Part shown: positions 25,540 to 34,485 of the stretch, in pieces
Numbering within the stretch: position 1 is the first letter of the stretch
Layout of the letters: each line of letters begins with the position of its first letter
Source: Caproicibacter sp046707225
GTDB taxonomy: Bacteria > Bacillota > Clostridia > Oscillospirales > Acutalibacteraceae
Assembly: GCF_046707225.1 (NCBI RefSeq)
Contig: NZ_JBJKOP010000036.1
Location: forward strand, 124,001-188,000
Length of the DNA: 64,000 bases
Direction: 5' to 3'
Position numbers and translations under genes: made by a program
The notes under the pieces: model-generated
Seen by the model: the letters and a program-made list of their open reading frames with translations, nothing else
The model's database searches: none
Told to the model about the DNA's origin: nothing

Positions 25540-28326
25540 ATGGATTATAAAAGCACCCTGAACCTTCCAAAGACTGATTTCCCAATGCAGGCGGGCTTAC
25601 CGAAAAGGGAGCCGGATCAGCTGGGAAAGTGGCAGGAAGAAGATCTTTATCAGAAAGTTTTGGAAAAAAACGAAGGCCGTCCTCTCTATGTGCTGCATGA
25701 CGGCCCTCCGTACGCGAACGGAAACATCCATTTGGGAACCGCTCTCAATAAGATTCTGAAAGATATCATTGTCCGGTACCGCAATATGGCCGGTTACAAG
25801 GCCCCTTATGTTCCCGGGTGGGATACCCACGGCCTTCCGATCGAACGGAAGGCGATCGACAGTGTCGGGCTGGACAGCAGGAACGACGATCCCGTTTACT
25901 TCCGGAACCAGTGCAGGGACTTTGCCCTAGCGCACATCAGCAGCATGACCGAACAGTTTCAGCGTCTCGGCGTGATCGGAGACTGGGAGCATCCCTATAA
26001 AACGCTCAGCCCGGATTTCGAAGCGAAGCAGATCGAAGTATTCGGCGAGATGGCTTTAAGAGGTTATATTTATAAGGGCCTGAAACCGGTTTACTGGTGC
26101 GCGCATGATGAAACGGCTTTGGCCGAGGCGGAAATTGAATACAGCGAGGATCCCTGTGATTCCATTTATGTAAAATTCCGCGTGACGGATGATAAAGGTC
26201 TGCTGACGGCCAAGGGCGCGGATCTCTCAAAGACGTATTTCGTGATCTGGACGACGACGACTTGGACGATTCCGGCGAACACGGCGATCTGCCTTGGCCC
26301 GGAATTCGATTATTCCCTGATAAAAGCGGGGGACGAGTATTATGTACTTGCGTCCGCTTTGACGGAAGCAACTATGCAGGAAGCCGGCATTTCGGAATAT
26401 GAAAAGATTGCCGAATTCAAGGGCAGCGAGCTGGAGCATATCCGCACGGTGCATCCGTTTATCGACCGCCCGTCCCCGATCATCCTCGGCGACCATGTCA
26501 CACTGGAAAGCGGGACCGGCTGCGTTCACACCGCTCCGGGACACGGAATTGAAGACTATGACGTCTGCCATAATTTTTACCCGGAAATTCCTGTCATTGT
26601 GCCGGTCGACAGCCGTGGCAGGATGACCGCCGAAGCCGGCGAACGCTTTAAAGGTCTGACCACGGAAGAAGCGAACGGCGCCATCCGCGATTATCTGAAG
26701 GAAATCGGCGCCCTGCTTGCCGTAAAGCACATCATCCACCAGTATCCGCACTGCTGGCGCTGCAAGCATCCGGTGCTGTTCCGCGCCACGGAGCAATGGT
26801 TCTGCTCCGTGGAAGCGATCAAGGACAAAACGGTGGAAGAAATCAACAAGGTACAGTGGATTCCAGAATGGGGACGCGATCGCATTACTTCCATGGTCCG
26901 CGACCGCAAGGACTGGTGCATTTCGCGCCAGCGCCTTTGGGGAGTACCGATTCCGATTTTTTACTGCAAGAACTGCGGGAAAGAGCTTGTCACCCGCGAA
27001 ACGATCGAGGCGGTTGCGTCCGCTTTCCGGAAAGAAGGCTCCAACGCATGGTTCAGCCATTCGGCGGAAGAACTGCTGCCGAAGGGAACGCACTGCGATT
27101 GCGGCTGTACGGAATTCACGAAGGAGACCGACGTCATGGACGTTTGGTTTGACTCCGGTTGCAGTCATGCCGCGGTTCTGACCACCCGCGACGACCTGCA
27201 CTGGCCGGCAGAGCTTTATCTGGAAGGGAACGATCAGCACCGCGGATGGTTCCAATCATCGCTTTTAACCAGTGTTGCCTGGAGGGGACAGGCCCCCTAT
27301 AAGGCGGTGCTGACGCACGGAATGGTCATTGATCTGGAAGGGCGCAAAATGTCAAAGTCCCTTGGCAACGGCATCGCGCCCGGAGAAGTCGTCCAGAAGT
27401 ATGGCGCCGATATTCTCCGTCTTTGGGTTGCTTCCAGCGATTATCAGGCGGACGTTCGTATTTCCAATGAAATTTTGAAGCAGCTTTCCGATGCGTATCG
27501 GAAAATCCGCAACACCGCCCGCTTCATTCTTGGAAATCTTTCCGACTTTACACCGGACAGGGATATGGTTTCCCCCGACCGTCTTCTTCCGATCGATCGC
27601 TGGGCTCTCAACCGCTTTAACGGCCTGCTTCAAGGGGTGGACAAGGCGTATCAGACCTTTGAATTCCACGCCGCCTATCACGCGATTCATAATTTCTGCG
27701 TGGTGGATATGTCGAATTTTTATCTCGACGTGCTGAAAGACAGACTTTATGTGGAAAAGGCGGAGAGTGAGGAACGCCGCGCGGCGCAGACCGCGATGTT
27801 CCTGATTCTTTCCGGTCTTACCCGTCTGGTTGCCCCGATTCTTGCCTTTACCTCGGATGAGATCTGGCACAGCATGCCGCATCTGAGCCGCGAGAACCAG
27901 AAATTTGTCATGCTGAACGACCTCCCGAAGCCCGTGGATGTGAATGCGGATGAGGAATTCGTCGCAAAGTGGGACCGGATTCATCAAATTCGCGATGAAG
28001 TGAAAAAGGCGCTTGAAATTGCCCGTAAGGACAAAACAATCGGCGCGCCGCTTGACGCGGAAGTTCAGCTTTATTGCACCGGCGAACTTTACGATTTCGT
28101 AAAGTCGGTGGAAGATGAGCTGAAGACCGTCTTGATTGTCTCCGGCGTGGAAGTTTTCAGCGAGGGGTCCGGCACGTTCCAGGGCGAGGAGCTTCCGGAG
28201 CTTTCTGTTTCGGTGGCGCACGCTCACGGGGAAAAATGTGCCCGCTGCTGGTGCTACAGCGATTCGGTCGGCACCGATCCGGAGCATCCGGATATCTGTG
28301 CCCGGTGCGCGAAAGCGCTCGAGTAA
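25540..28326 (+). CDS. ileS: Isoleucyl-tRNA synthetase
   Basis: A 928-residue class I synthetase charging tRNA-Ile. HLGT (64-67, the HIGH motif), a large CP1 editing domain with TTTTWTIPANTA, and the KMSKS loop at 603-607 are present. The C-terminal zinc finger CARCWCYSD...CARC is of the bacterial, zinc-containing type. ATG behind AAGGAGAG. There is only about 40 bp before it and no T-box, so it depends on the operon promoter. A terminator follows. Confidence 0.97.
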   Translation: MDYKSTLNLPKTDFPMQAGLPKREPDQLGKWQEEDLYQKVLEKNEGRPLYVLHDGPPYANGNIHLGTALNKILKDIIVRYRNMAGYKAPYVPGWDTHGLPIERKAIDSVGLDSRNDDPVYFRNQCRDFALAHISSMTEQFQRLGVIGDWEHPYKTLSPDFEAKQIEVFGEMALRGYIYKGLKPVYWCAHDETALAEAEIEYSEDPCDSIYVKFRVTDDKGLLTAKGADLSKTYFVIWTTTTWTIPANTAICLGPEFDYSLIKAGDEYYVLASALTEATMQEAGISEYEKIAEFKGSELEHIRTVHPFIDRPSPIILGDHVTLESGTGCVHTAPGHGIEDYDVCHNFYPEIPVIVPVDSRGRMTAEAGERFKGLTTEEANGAIRDYLKEIGALLAVKHIIHQYPHCWRCKHPVLFRATEQWFCSVEAIKDKTVEEINKVQWIPEWGRDRITSMVRDRKDWCISRQRLWGVPIPIFYCKNCGKELVTRETIEAVASAFRKEGSNAWFSHSAEELLPKGTHCDCGCTEFTKETDVMDVWFDSGCSHAAVLTTRDDLHWPAELYLEGNDQHRGWFQSSLLTSVAWRGQAPYKAVLTHGMVIDLEGRKMSKSLGNGIAPGEVVQKYGADILRLWVASSDYQADVRISNEILKQLSDAYRKIRNTARFILGNLSDFTPDRDMVSPDRLLPIDRWALNRFNGLLQGVDKAYQTFEFHAAYHAIHNFCVVDMSNFYLDVLKDRLYVEKAESEERRAAQTAMFLILSGLTRLVAPILAFTSDEIWHSMPHLSRENQKFVMLNDLPKPVDVNADEEFVAKWDRIHQIRDEVKKALEIARKDKTIGAPLDAEVQLYCTGELYDFVKSVEDELKTVLIVSGVEVFSEGSGTFQGEELPELSVSVAHAHGEKCARCWCYSDSVGTDPEHPDICARCAKALE

Positions 28327-28341
28327 CAATAAACTGTATTA

Positions 28342-28384
28342 CCGTGCCGGCAGCCGGCAAAGGCTGCTCGGTACGGCTTTTTTG
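28342..28384 (+). terminator. Rho-independent terminator after ileS
   Basis: CCGTGCCGGCAGCC pairs with GGCTGCTCGGTACGG (one mismatch, one bulge), followed by C and six T. It ends the miaB-ileS run. Confidence 0.8.
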
Positions 28385-28433
28385 TTATGGGACGGCTTTG
28401 TCGGGGTTTATGGTTCTTTTTCCTATCTTTTTG

Positions 28434-28462
28434 TGGACAAACTATGAACGCGCCTCTATAAT
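28434..28462 (+). promoter_or_regulatory. Promoter of the lspA operon
   Basis: TGGACA (5 of 6), 17-bp spacer, TATAAT (6 of 6), about 50 bp before lspA. Confidence 0.75.
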
Positions 28463-28511
28463 AAATAGAGTGAATCGTATCGAATGAATTTTTTGATAAG
28501 GAGATGTTTTT

Positions 28512-28991
28512 TTGCCTTTCATCATACTGCTACTGTCGGTTCTGGTCATTGCAGCAGACCAGGTTTTAAAGCTGCTGGTGATTCAATATTTAAAGCCGGA
28601 CGGGGTAAAAACCATTTTTGACGGCCTGCTGTCTTTTGTCTATGTGGAAAACCGGGGAGCGGCGTTCAGTATTCTTCAAAATCAAAGATGGCTGTTTATT
28701 GGGATCACGCTGGTGATTTGCATCCTGATTATTTACGCACTGTTCCGCTACGGAAATCATGAGTTCTTTTCTTACGCAGCCTCCGCACTGATTGTGGGCG
28801 GCGGAATCGGAAATTTGATCGACCGCGTTTTAAAGGGCTATGTTGTGGACTACATTCATGTTTCCTTTTTTCCCGCAATCTTCAATTTCGGCGATTGCTG
28901 CGTTACGGTGGGAACCGTGTTTTTAATGATACATGTCCTGTTCTTCGCGGACGACAGTCATGGCGCGGAAAAAGTTCTTCGGACCAAATAA
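28512..28991 (+). CDS. lspA: Lipoprotein signal peptidase LspA
   Basis: A 159-residue four-helix membrane aspartyl protease that removes the signal peptide from prolipoproteins. The two catalytic aspartates lie in GNLIDRVLKGYVVDYIHV and FNFGDCCVTVG; NRGAAFS is also conserved. TTG start behind AAGGAGATG. The next gene, a pseudouridine synthase, begins within its stop codon, a conserved lspA-rluD order. Confidence 0.95.
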   Translation: MPFIILLLSVLVIAADQVLKLLVIQYLKPDGVKTIFDGLLSFVYVENRGAAFSILQNQRWLFIGITLVICILIIYALFRYGNHEFFSYAASALIVGGGIGNLIDRVLKGYVVDYIHVSFFPAIFNFGDCCVTVGTVFLMIHVLFFADDSHGAEKVLRTK

Positions 28992-29911
28992 TGATGGAAT
29001 TGCAGCATAAAACGGTAGAGGCGGAACAGGCCGGTCTGCGGCTGGACAAGTTTCTCAGCCTGAGCATGGAAAATGTGACCCGGTCCGCGGCGGAAAAATG
29101 GATTGACGACGGGCTTATTACAAAGGACGGGCGGCCTTTGAGCAAAAGTTATCGCTGCGCGGAGGGGGATTTTTTTCAAATCCGGGTTCCGGACCCTGTC
29201 CCACTTGAAGTCCGGCCGGAAAAGATTCCGCTTGAAATCGCCTATGAGGACGACGACCTGCTGGTGGTGAACAAACCGAAGGGCATGGTGGTTCATCCCG
29301 CGCCCGGTCATCCGGACCGAACGCTGGTCAACGCTCTGCTTGCGCATTGCGGCGCGTCTCTTTCCGGAATCAACGGAGTGTTGAGGCCTGGAATCCTGCA
29401 TCGGATCGACAAGGATACCAGCGGACTGCTGATTGTCGCGAAAAACGATTTCGCCCATCAGAAATTGGCGGTTCAGATTAAAGACCACAGTTTCACGCGG
29501 ATTTACGAGGCGGTTGTACACGGCAATCTGAAGGAAGACAGCGGTACGGTGGATGCTCCCATCGGGCGCCATCCGGTCGATCGTAAAAAGATGGCCGTTA
29601 CCAAACAGAATTCCAGAAACGCCGTGACGCATTATCAGGTTATTGCCCGGTACCGCGGGTTTACCCATGTCATGCTGAAGCTTGAGACCGGGCGCACTCA
29701 TCAAATCCGGGTGCATATGGCCTATTTGGGTCACCCGGTGGCGGGCGACCCCGTCTACGGACCGAAAAAGCCGGCTCCGGGACTGGACGGTCAGTGCCTG
29801 CATGCCAGGCTCATCGGCTTTGTGCATCCCCGCGACGGAAGGTATCTGGAGTTTTCCAGCGAGTTGCCGGCTTATTTTACGGATTTTCTGAATCGGCTTA
29901 CTCTGCTTTAG
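28991..29911 (+). CDS. RluA/RluD-family pseudouridine synthase
   Basis: About 306 residues. An N-terminal S4 domain (AGLRLDKFLSLSMENVTRSAAEKWIDDG) is followed by the RluA-type catalytic domain with the active-site aspartate in HRIDKDTSGLLIVAK and the later GRTHQIRVHMA and GHPVAGDPVYG. It modifies uridines in large-subunit rRNA; RluD-like target sites (positions 1911-1917) are assumed from the family. ATG 28991 overlaps the lspA stop by 1 bp; ATG 28994 is equally possible. Confidence 0.93.
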   Translation: MMELQHKTVEAEQAGLRLDKFLSLSMENVTRSAAEKWIDDGLITKDGRPLSKSYRCAEGDFFQIRVPDPVPLEVRPEKIPLEIAYEDDDLLVVNKPKGMVVHPAPGHPDRTLVNALLAHCGASLSGINGVLRPGILHRIDKDTSGLLIVAKNDFAHQKLAVQIKDHSFTRIYEAVVHGNLKEDSGTVDAPIGRHPVDRKKMAVTKQNSRNAVTHYQVIARYRGFTHVMLKLETGRTHQIRVHMAYLGHPVAGDPVYGPKKPAPGLDGQCLHARLIGFVHPRDGRYLEFSSELPAYFTDFLNRLTLL

Positions 29912-29938
29912 TTATGATTCTAAAGGGATGGGACCAAA

Positions 29939-30379
29939 ATGGACGAGGAATCCCGGCAAAAGAGGCTTTTGATTTTACTGGCGGCGTTGATCTGCTCGCT
30001 AATGATCGGCTACAACGCCTTTTATGTGCCGGACGCGACCGTAGCGTGGAGACAGGAATCTTCTTCGCAATCGGAAACGCCGGCTTTGTCAAGCAGACCG
30101 GAACCGGCATCCTCCGATTCTGCGGTTTCATCCGGCCTGCGGAGTGCCGTTTCATCGGGCTTGTCTTCGACGGCTCGAATCAACGGCAAAGTGAATATTA
30201 ATACGGCGACCCCAAAGGAATTGAGCGACGGATTAAACGGGATCGGAAAAACACTGTCTCAGCGCATTGTGGATTATCGCGAAAAAAACGGGCCGTTCCG
30301 CTCGATTGAAGAAATTAAGAATGTATCGGGAATCGGCGATAAAATTTTTGAACAGATTCGTGATTCTATCACAATTTGA
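29939..30379 (+). CDS. comEA: ComEA-like helix-hairpin-helix protein
   Basis: A 146-residue protein: an N-terminal membrane helix (LLILLAALICSLMIGYNAFYV), a serine-rich linker of about 40 residues, and a C-terminal double helix-hairpin-helix DNA-binding domain (VNINTATPKELSDGLNGIG..., NVSGIGDKIFEQI). This is the layout of ComEA, the DNA receptor for competence, but the SLBB-type domain seen in longer versions is absent. ComEB/ComEC are not adjacent. DNA binding is firm; a competence role is probable. Confidence 0.85.
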   Translation: MDEESRQKRLLILLAALICSLMIGYNAFYVPDATVAWRQESSSQSETPALSSRPEPASSDSAVSSGLRSAVSSGLSSTARINGKVNINTATPKELSDGLNGIGKTLSQRIVDYREKNGPFRSIEEIKNVSGIGDKIFEQIRDSITI

Positions 30380-30464
30380 GCAGAGCTTTTACGGATCAAA
30401 AGAAGCGGGACCAAATAATAGAGAAGCAGAGCCACGACCACAGTCTGATTCTGTTCTGTTTATA

Positions 30465-30493
30465 TTGCGCTTTTCATGGTTTTATGGTACGAT
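30465..30493 (+). promoter_or_regulatory. Possible promoter of nfeD
   Basis: TTGCGC, 17-bp spacer, TACGAT. Moderate match, placed suitably before the AAGGGGG site of nfeD. Confidence 0.45.
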
Positions 30494-30559
30494 AAGACTG
30501 GAGTAAAAGCTAAAACAATCAGGTCCTTTAAGGGGGTCTTACCAATTTATATTCTATAT

Positions 30560-30988
30560 ATGCCGTTTATCTGGATTGCCGTCATTGTGCTTGCAGCTGT
30601 TTTGGAAGCTTCGACGGCGCAGCTGGTTTCCATCTGGTTTGTTGTGGGCGGAGTCGGGGGATTGATCGCCAGTCTTCTTGGAGCCTCGCCTTCCGTGCAG
30701 GTGCTTGTTTTTGCGCTTGTTTCCGCGGTTACGCTGATTGCCACAAGACCGTTTGTCAAAAAAGTTCTGGATTTTAAAACAACCGGAACAAACGCCGACC
30801 GTTATCTTGGAAAGATTGCCGTCGTGACGGTTGAAATCAACAATACGCTTGGCGTGGGTCAGGTCAATGTTCTGGGGAGCATCTGGACGGCGCGCTCGTC
30901 CGACGGCTCCGTTATTCCCATCGGATCGCGCGTATCCGTTGAATCCATAGACGGCGTGAAACTGATCGTCCGTTTAAAGACCGATTAA
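30560..30988 (+). CDS. NfeD-family membrane protein
   Basis: About 142 residues: two to three hydrophobic helices at the N-terminus (MPFIWIAVIVLAAVLEAS, VSIWFVVGGVGGLIASLLG, VLVFALVSAVTLIA) and a C-terminal OB-fold NfeD domain (about 75-140). NfeD proteins pair with stomatin-type SPFH proteins, and such a gene follows 21 bp downstream. The ATG at 30560 is 23 bp from the only good binding site (AAGGGGG); an ATT at 30545 has better spacing, so the true start is uncertain. Confidence 0.85.
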   Translation: MPFIWIAVIVLAAVLEASTAQLVSIWFVVGGVGGLIASLLGASPSVQVLVFALVSAVTLIATRPFVKKVLDFKTTGTNADRYLGKIAVVTVEINNTLGVGQVNVLGSIWTARSSDGSVIPIGSRVSVESIDGVKLIVRLKTD

Positions 30989-31009
30989 TTTTTTATGGAG
31001 GGATTATTC

Positions 31010-31939
31010 ATGGTTGGATTTATTATCGGCATTGTCATTATTCTTTTGGTAATCATCCTGCTGATTTCAAACATTAAGGTGGTGCCGCAGGCTCACGCAT
31101 ATGTTCTGGAGCGTCTCGGCGCTTATCATGTTACCTGGAATACCGGTCTGCATATCAAGGTTCCGTTCGTTGATAAAGTTGCAAAAAGGGTTTCGCTGAA
31201 GGAACAGGTCATCGATTTTCCCCCCCAACCGGTGATTACGCAGGACAACGTGACGATGCAGATCGACACGGTGGTTTATTTCCAAATTACGGATCCCAAG
31301 CTGTACGCATACGGTGTGGAACGTCCGCTTTCCGCAATAGAAAATCTGTCCGCCACAACATTGAGAAATATTATCGGAGATCTTGAATTAGATAAAACCC
31401 TGACGTCCCGCGACACCATCAACACGCAAATCCGCACGATCCTGGATGAGGCGACCGACGCCTGGGGCATCAAGGTCAACCGTGTGGAACTGAAGAATAT
31501 TATTCCACCGAAAGAAATTCAGGATTCCATGGAAAAACAGATGAAGGCCGAGCGTGAGCGCCGCGCCCAGATTCTTACCGCTGAGGGTGGAAAGCGCAGT
31601 GCGATCCTGATTGCGGAAGGCGACAAAGAATCCGCCATCTTGCGCGCCGACGCCGCGAAACAGACCAAAATTCTGGAAGCACAGGGCCAGGCGGAAGCGA
31701 TTATGCTGGTACAGAAAGCCCTGGCCGACAGTATTGTTTTACTGAATACCGCCAATCCGGCCGAGAATGTGATTGCGCTCAAGAGTCTGGAAGCGTTTCA
31801 GAAGGCTGCGGACGGAAAGGCGACCAAGATTATCATCCCGTCCCAGATTCAATCCCTTGCAGGTCTTGCCACTTCAATTAAGGAATTGGTCGTTGACGCC
31901 CCAATGGGCGGGCAGACAGGTAAGTCTGCACAAAGTTAA
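31010..31939 (+). CDS. Stomatin/prohibitin-type SPFH protein (QmcA-like)
   Basis: A 309-residue protein: an N-terminal membrane helix (GFIIGIVIILLVIILLISN), the band-7/SPFH domain (about 25-190, with VPQAHAYVLERLGAYH and VDTVVYFQITDP; the second written from IDTVVYF), and a helical coiled-coil tail with repeated AEGDKESAILRADAAKQ. It forms oligomeric membrane microdomain scaffolds together with NfeD. ATG behind GGAGGG. This is the classic stomatin of the window, distinct from the zinc-ribbon SPFH protein near 4 kb. Confidence 0.93.
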   Translation: MVGFIIGIVIILLVIILLISNIKVVPQAHAYVLERLGAYHVTWNTGLHIKVPFVDKVAKRVSLKEQVIDFPPQPVITQDNVTMQIDTVVYFQITDPKLYAYGVERPLSAIENLSATTLRNIIGDLELDKTLTSRDTINTQIRTILDEATDAWGIKVNRVELKNIIPPKEIQDSMEKQMKAERERRAQILTAEGGKRSAILIAEGDKESAILRADAAKQTKILEAQGQAEAIMLVQKALADSIVLLNTANPAENVIALKSLEAFQKAADGKATKIIIPSQIQSLAGLATSIKELVVDAPMGGQTGKSAQS

Positions 31940-32001
31940 TTCTCTCTTGATTTGTATTCCTTGCTAAAGAGTCGAAAAAGCATTCTTTAGGAAGGGAACA
32001 G

Positions 32002-32030
32002 TTGAATTTGTTGTTGGAATCCCCTACAAT
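32002..32030 (+). promoter_or_regulatory. Promoter of the 26-codon unit
   Basis: TTGAAT, 17-bp spacer, TACAAT. Confidence 0.65.
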
Positions 32031-32059
32031 ATTAGGGTGAGATTTCGGAGGTGGATGCA

Positions 32060-32140
32060 ATGACAGGGTTGGAAAAAAATCGGATTCGGAAAATTTCTGT
32101 CGGCACCGCCCTTGCCGGATGTGTTAAAACTCTACAGTAG
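32060..32140 (+). CDS. Candidate 26-residue peptide
   Basis: ATG, 26 sense codons and TAG, preceded by a strong site (CGGAGGTGG) at good spacing. It begins MTGLEKNRIRKISVG and ends ALAGCVKTLQ: a basic start, a small-residue middle and one cysteine. Promoter, binding site, frame and terminator form a compact unit of about 180 bp. No family is recognised. It could be a real small protein, a decayed gene end, or a non-coding RNA with a chance frame. Confidence 0.4.
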   Translation: MTGLEKNRIRKISVGTALAGCVKTLQ

Positions 32141-32147
32141 AACTGCA

Positions 32148-32177
32148 GGCTGCGCCGGAAATGGGCGCAGCCTTTTT
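32148..32177 (+). terminator. Rho-independent terminator of the 26-codon unit
   Basis: A perfect 9-bp stem GGCTGCGCC/GGCGCAGCC followed by five T. Confidence 0.82.
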
Positions 32178-32272
32178 CTGTTTCGGGGTTCCGGCAGTCG
32201 CGTTCTCTTCTGCCATTTGCATCAGCAGTGATCCGCCAGTCTTTTGTTTAAGCAGAAAAAGGAGAATAAAAA

Positions 32273-32779
32273 ATGCAGAATATGAAAAAAGTAGCCGTGA
32301 TTATGGGAAGCGACAGTGATTTTCCGGTTGTCTCGGCGGCAGTCAAAAAGCTTAAGTCCCTTGAAATCCCCTGTGAGGTACATGTCCTTTCCGCACACAG
32401 GACACCCGCCGAGGCGGCTGAATTTGCAAAGAATGCTAAAGCTAACGGTTTCGGCGTCATGATCGCCGCCGCCGGGATGGCTGCGCACCTGGCAGGCGTG
32501 CTTGCGGCTTACACCACTCTGCCGGTCATTGGAATCCCAATGAAATCTTCCGCTCTCGAAGGGCTGGACGCGCTGCTCGCGACCGTACAGATGCCCGGCG
32601 GAATTCCGGTCGCGACCGTAGCCGTTAACGGCGCGGAGAACGCGGCTGTCCTCGCGGCGCAGATTCTCGCCCTTGGAAATAATGAGCTGGCGGAAAAGCT
32701 GGAGCAGATGAAACGGCAGATGAGCGAAAAGGTTGCCACGAAAGACGCAGCGATTCGTGCGCAGGCGGAACAGCTCTGA
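32273..32779 (+). CDS. purE: N5-carboxyaminoimidazole ribonucleotide mutase PurE
   Basis: A 168-residue class I PurE converting N5-CAIR to CAIR in purine synthesis. MGSDSDFPVV, HVLSAHRTP, AAAGMAAHLAG and PMPGGIPVATVAVNG (here MPGGIPVAT) are the active-site segments. ATG behind AAAAGGAGA. First gene of the pur cluster; purK, purC and purF are not in this window. Confidence 0.96.
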   Translation: MQNMKKVAVIMGSDSDFPVVSAAVKKLKSLEIPCEVHVLSAHRTPAEAAEFAKNAKANGFGVMIAAAGMAAHLAGVLAAYTTLPVIGIPMKSSALEGLDALLATVQMPGGIPVATVAVNGAENAAVLAAQILALGNNELAEKLEQMKRQMSEKVATKDAAIRAQAEQL

Positions 32780-32812
32780 AAGGGTTAATCAAGCAGATTG
32801 ATGGAGGAAAGA

Positions 32813-33847
32813 ATGAAAAGTTACAGTGAAAGTTACAAGGCGGCCGGTGTGGACGTGACGGCGGGATACCAGGCTGTGGAACGGATGAAAAGCCATGTGG
32901 CAAGGACGAACATACCGGGAGTCCTTTCCGGAATTGGGGGATTCGGCGGCTTGTTCCAGCCGGATCTTTCGGGAATGAAGACTCCGGTTTTTGTCAGCGG
33001 TACCGACGGAGTGGGAACCAAGCTGAAGCTTGCGTTTTTAATGGACAAGCATGATACGATCGGCATCGACTGTGTTGCCATGTGCGTGAACGACGTGGTC
33101 TGCTGCGGTGCAAAACCGCTGTTCTTTCTGGATTATTTGGCCGTGGGCAAAAATCACCCGGAAAGTATTGAGAAAATCGTATCCGGCGTCGCGGATGGCT
33201 GCGTTCAGGCCGGGTGTGCGCTGATCGGCGGAGAAACCGCGGAGATGCCCGGCTTTTACCCAGCCGACGAATATGACCTTGCCGGATTCACAGTCGGCGT
33301 TGTAGACCGCGAGAGAATGCTGGACAGTACTTCTGTTCGCCCCGGGGACGCGCTGATCGGATTGGAGTCCTCCGGACTGCATTCCAATGGCTTTTCCCTG
33401 GTGCGTAAGGTATTCAATATCGGGGACCGGAACGTGAACATGCAGATCGGCGATCTTGGTTGCACATTGGGGGAGGAACTGCTTAAGCCGACGAAGATTT
33501 ATGTCAAACCGATGCTTGAATTGATGCGGCAGATCCGTGTCAAGGCGGTTTCCCATATTACAGGCGGCGGATTTTATGAAAATGTTCCGCGTATGCTTCC
33601 GGCGGGCGTGACGGCCCGAATCGAAAAGAACCGTCTGCCGCAAATGCCGGTCTTTGCTCTTTTGCAGCAGCAGGGAAATATCCCGGAGCGCGACATGTAC
33701 AACACCTTTAACATGGGAATCGGAATGTGCGCCGCCGTAGCCCCGGAGGATGCCGACCGGGCGGTGAAATTTCTGAACGCGAACGGAATGCCGGCTCGTA
33801 TCATCGGTGAAATTGCCGAAGGCGGGGAAGGCGTCGAGCTATGCTGA
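32813..33847 (+). CDS. purM: Phosphoribosylformylglycinamidine cyclo-ligase PurM
   Basis: A 344-residue AIR synthetase. It begins SYSESYKAAGVDV as usual, with SGTDGVGTKLKLAF, the metal/ATP segment CVNDVVCCGAKPLFFLDY, GGETAEMPGFY and ITGGGFYENVPRML. I chose ATG 32813 behind GATGGAGG instead of the earlier frame start at 32798. It overlaps purN by 7 bp. Confidence 0.96.
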   Translation: MKSYSESYKAAGVDVTAGYQAVERMKSHVARTNIPGVLSGIGGFGGLFQPDLSGMKTPVFVSGTDGVGTKLKLAFLMDKHDTIGIDCVAMCVNDVVCCGAKPLFFLDYLAVGKNHPESIEKIVSGVADGCVQAGCALIGGETAEMPGFYPADEYDLAGFTVGVVDRERMLDSTSVRPGDALIGLESSGLHSNGFSLVRKVFNIGDRNVNMQIGDLGCTLGEELLKPTKIYVKPMLELMRQIRVKAVSHITGGGFYENVPRMLPAGVTARIEKNRLPQMPVFALLQQQGNIPERDMYNTFNMGIGMCAAVAPEDADRAVKFLNANGMPARIIGEIAEGGEGVELC

Positions 33848-34485
33848 ACATTGCCGTTCTTGTTTCCGGCGGAGGAACCAACCTGCAGGCGCTGATCGAT
33901 GCGCAGAAAGCCGGAAAAATACCGGGGGGCAGGATCACTCTGGTAATTTCAAGCAGAGAAGACGCCTATGCCCTGACCCGCGCGGAACAGGCTGGGATTC
34001 GGACCGAGGTGCTTCGGCGCCGCAGCTTTTCCGAACAGGGTGATTACGATACGGAGCTGATCGGCCTGCTGGAGCGGGAACGCGTCGGACTCATCGTACT
34101 GGCCGGTTTCATGACGATTATCAGCCCGCGCGTGATTGAACGTTACCGGAACCGGATGATCAACATCCATCCGTCGCTGATTCCGGCTTTTTGCGGGGAG
34201 GGCTGCTACGGTTTGCGGGTGCATCAGGCCGCGCTGGAAAAAGGGGTTCGGGTGACGGGCGCTACGGTTCATTTTGTTAATGAGGTCTGCGACGGCGGCC
34301 CGATCATTTTGCAGAAGGCCGTGGAGGTTTTGCCGGGCGATACGCCTGAGACACTGCAGCGGCGCGTCATGGAGCAGGCGGAATGGAAGTTGCTGCCTAA
34401 GGCGGTCGCTCTGTTTTGTGCGGGGTTTCTGGAAGTTGAAAACGGCGTTGTGAAGATAAAGGGGGATTTGCCATGCAGCGAATGA
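33841..34485 (+). CDS. purN: Phosphoribosylglycinamide formyltransferase PurN
   Basis: A 214-residue GAR transformylase using 10-formyl-THF. VLVSGGGTNLQALIDA, the catalytic region LAGFMTIISPRVIERY, INIHPSLIPAFCG and GATVHFVNEVCDGGPII with the catalytic Asp are visible. ATG within the purM end; the stop overlaps the next gene by 13 bp. Confidence 0.95.
   Translation: MLNIAVLVSGGGTNLQALIDAQKAGKIPGGRITLVISSREDAYALTRAEQAGIRTEVLRRRSFSEQGDYDTELIGLLERERVGLIVLAGFMTIISPRVIERYRNRMINIHPSLIPAFCGEGCYGLRVHQAALEKGVRVTGATVHFVNEVCDGGPIILQKAVEVLPGDTPETLQRRVMEQAEWKLLPKAVALFCAGFLEVENGVVKIKGDLPCSE

Larger units (their letters stand above)
31940..32272 (+). other. Intergenic region before purE
   Basis: A 333-bp gap. 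It holds a CTAAAGA/TCTTTAG hairpin near 31965, then a complete small transcription unit (promoter, 26-codon frame, terminator; 32002-32177). About 95 bp without recognisable signal follow before purE, apart from the purE binding site. I see no purine riboswitch. Confidence 0.6.

Noticed and set aside
26227..27255. Long minus-strand frame of 342 codons inside ileS
   Set aside because: Antisense of a clearly conserved synthetase. No ribosome site, and its composition is that of a complementary-strand shadow.
32178..32272. Purine riboswitch before purE
   Set aside because: I cannot find the conserved three-way junction sequence; the interval shows no clear structure.
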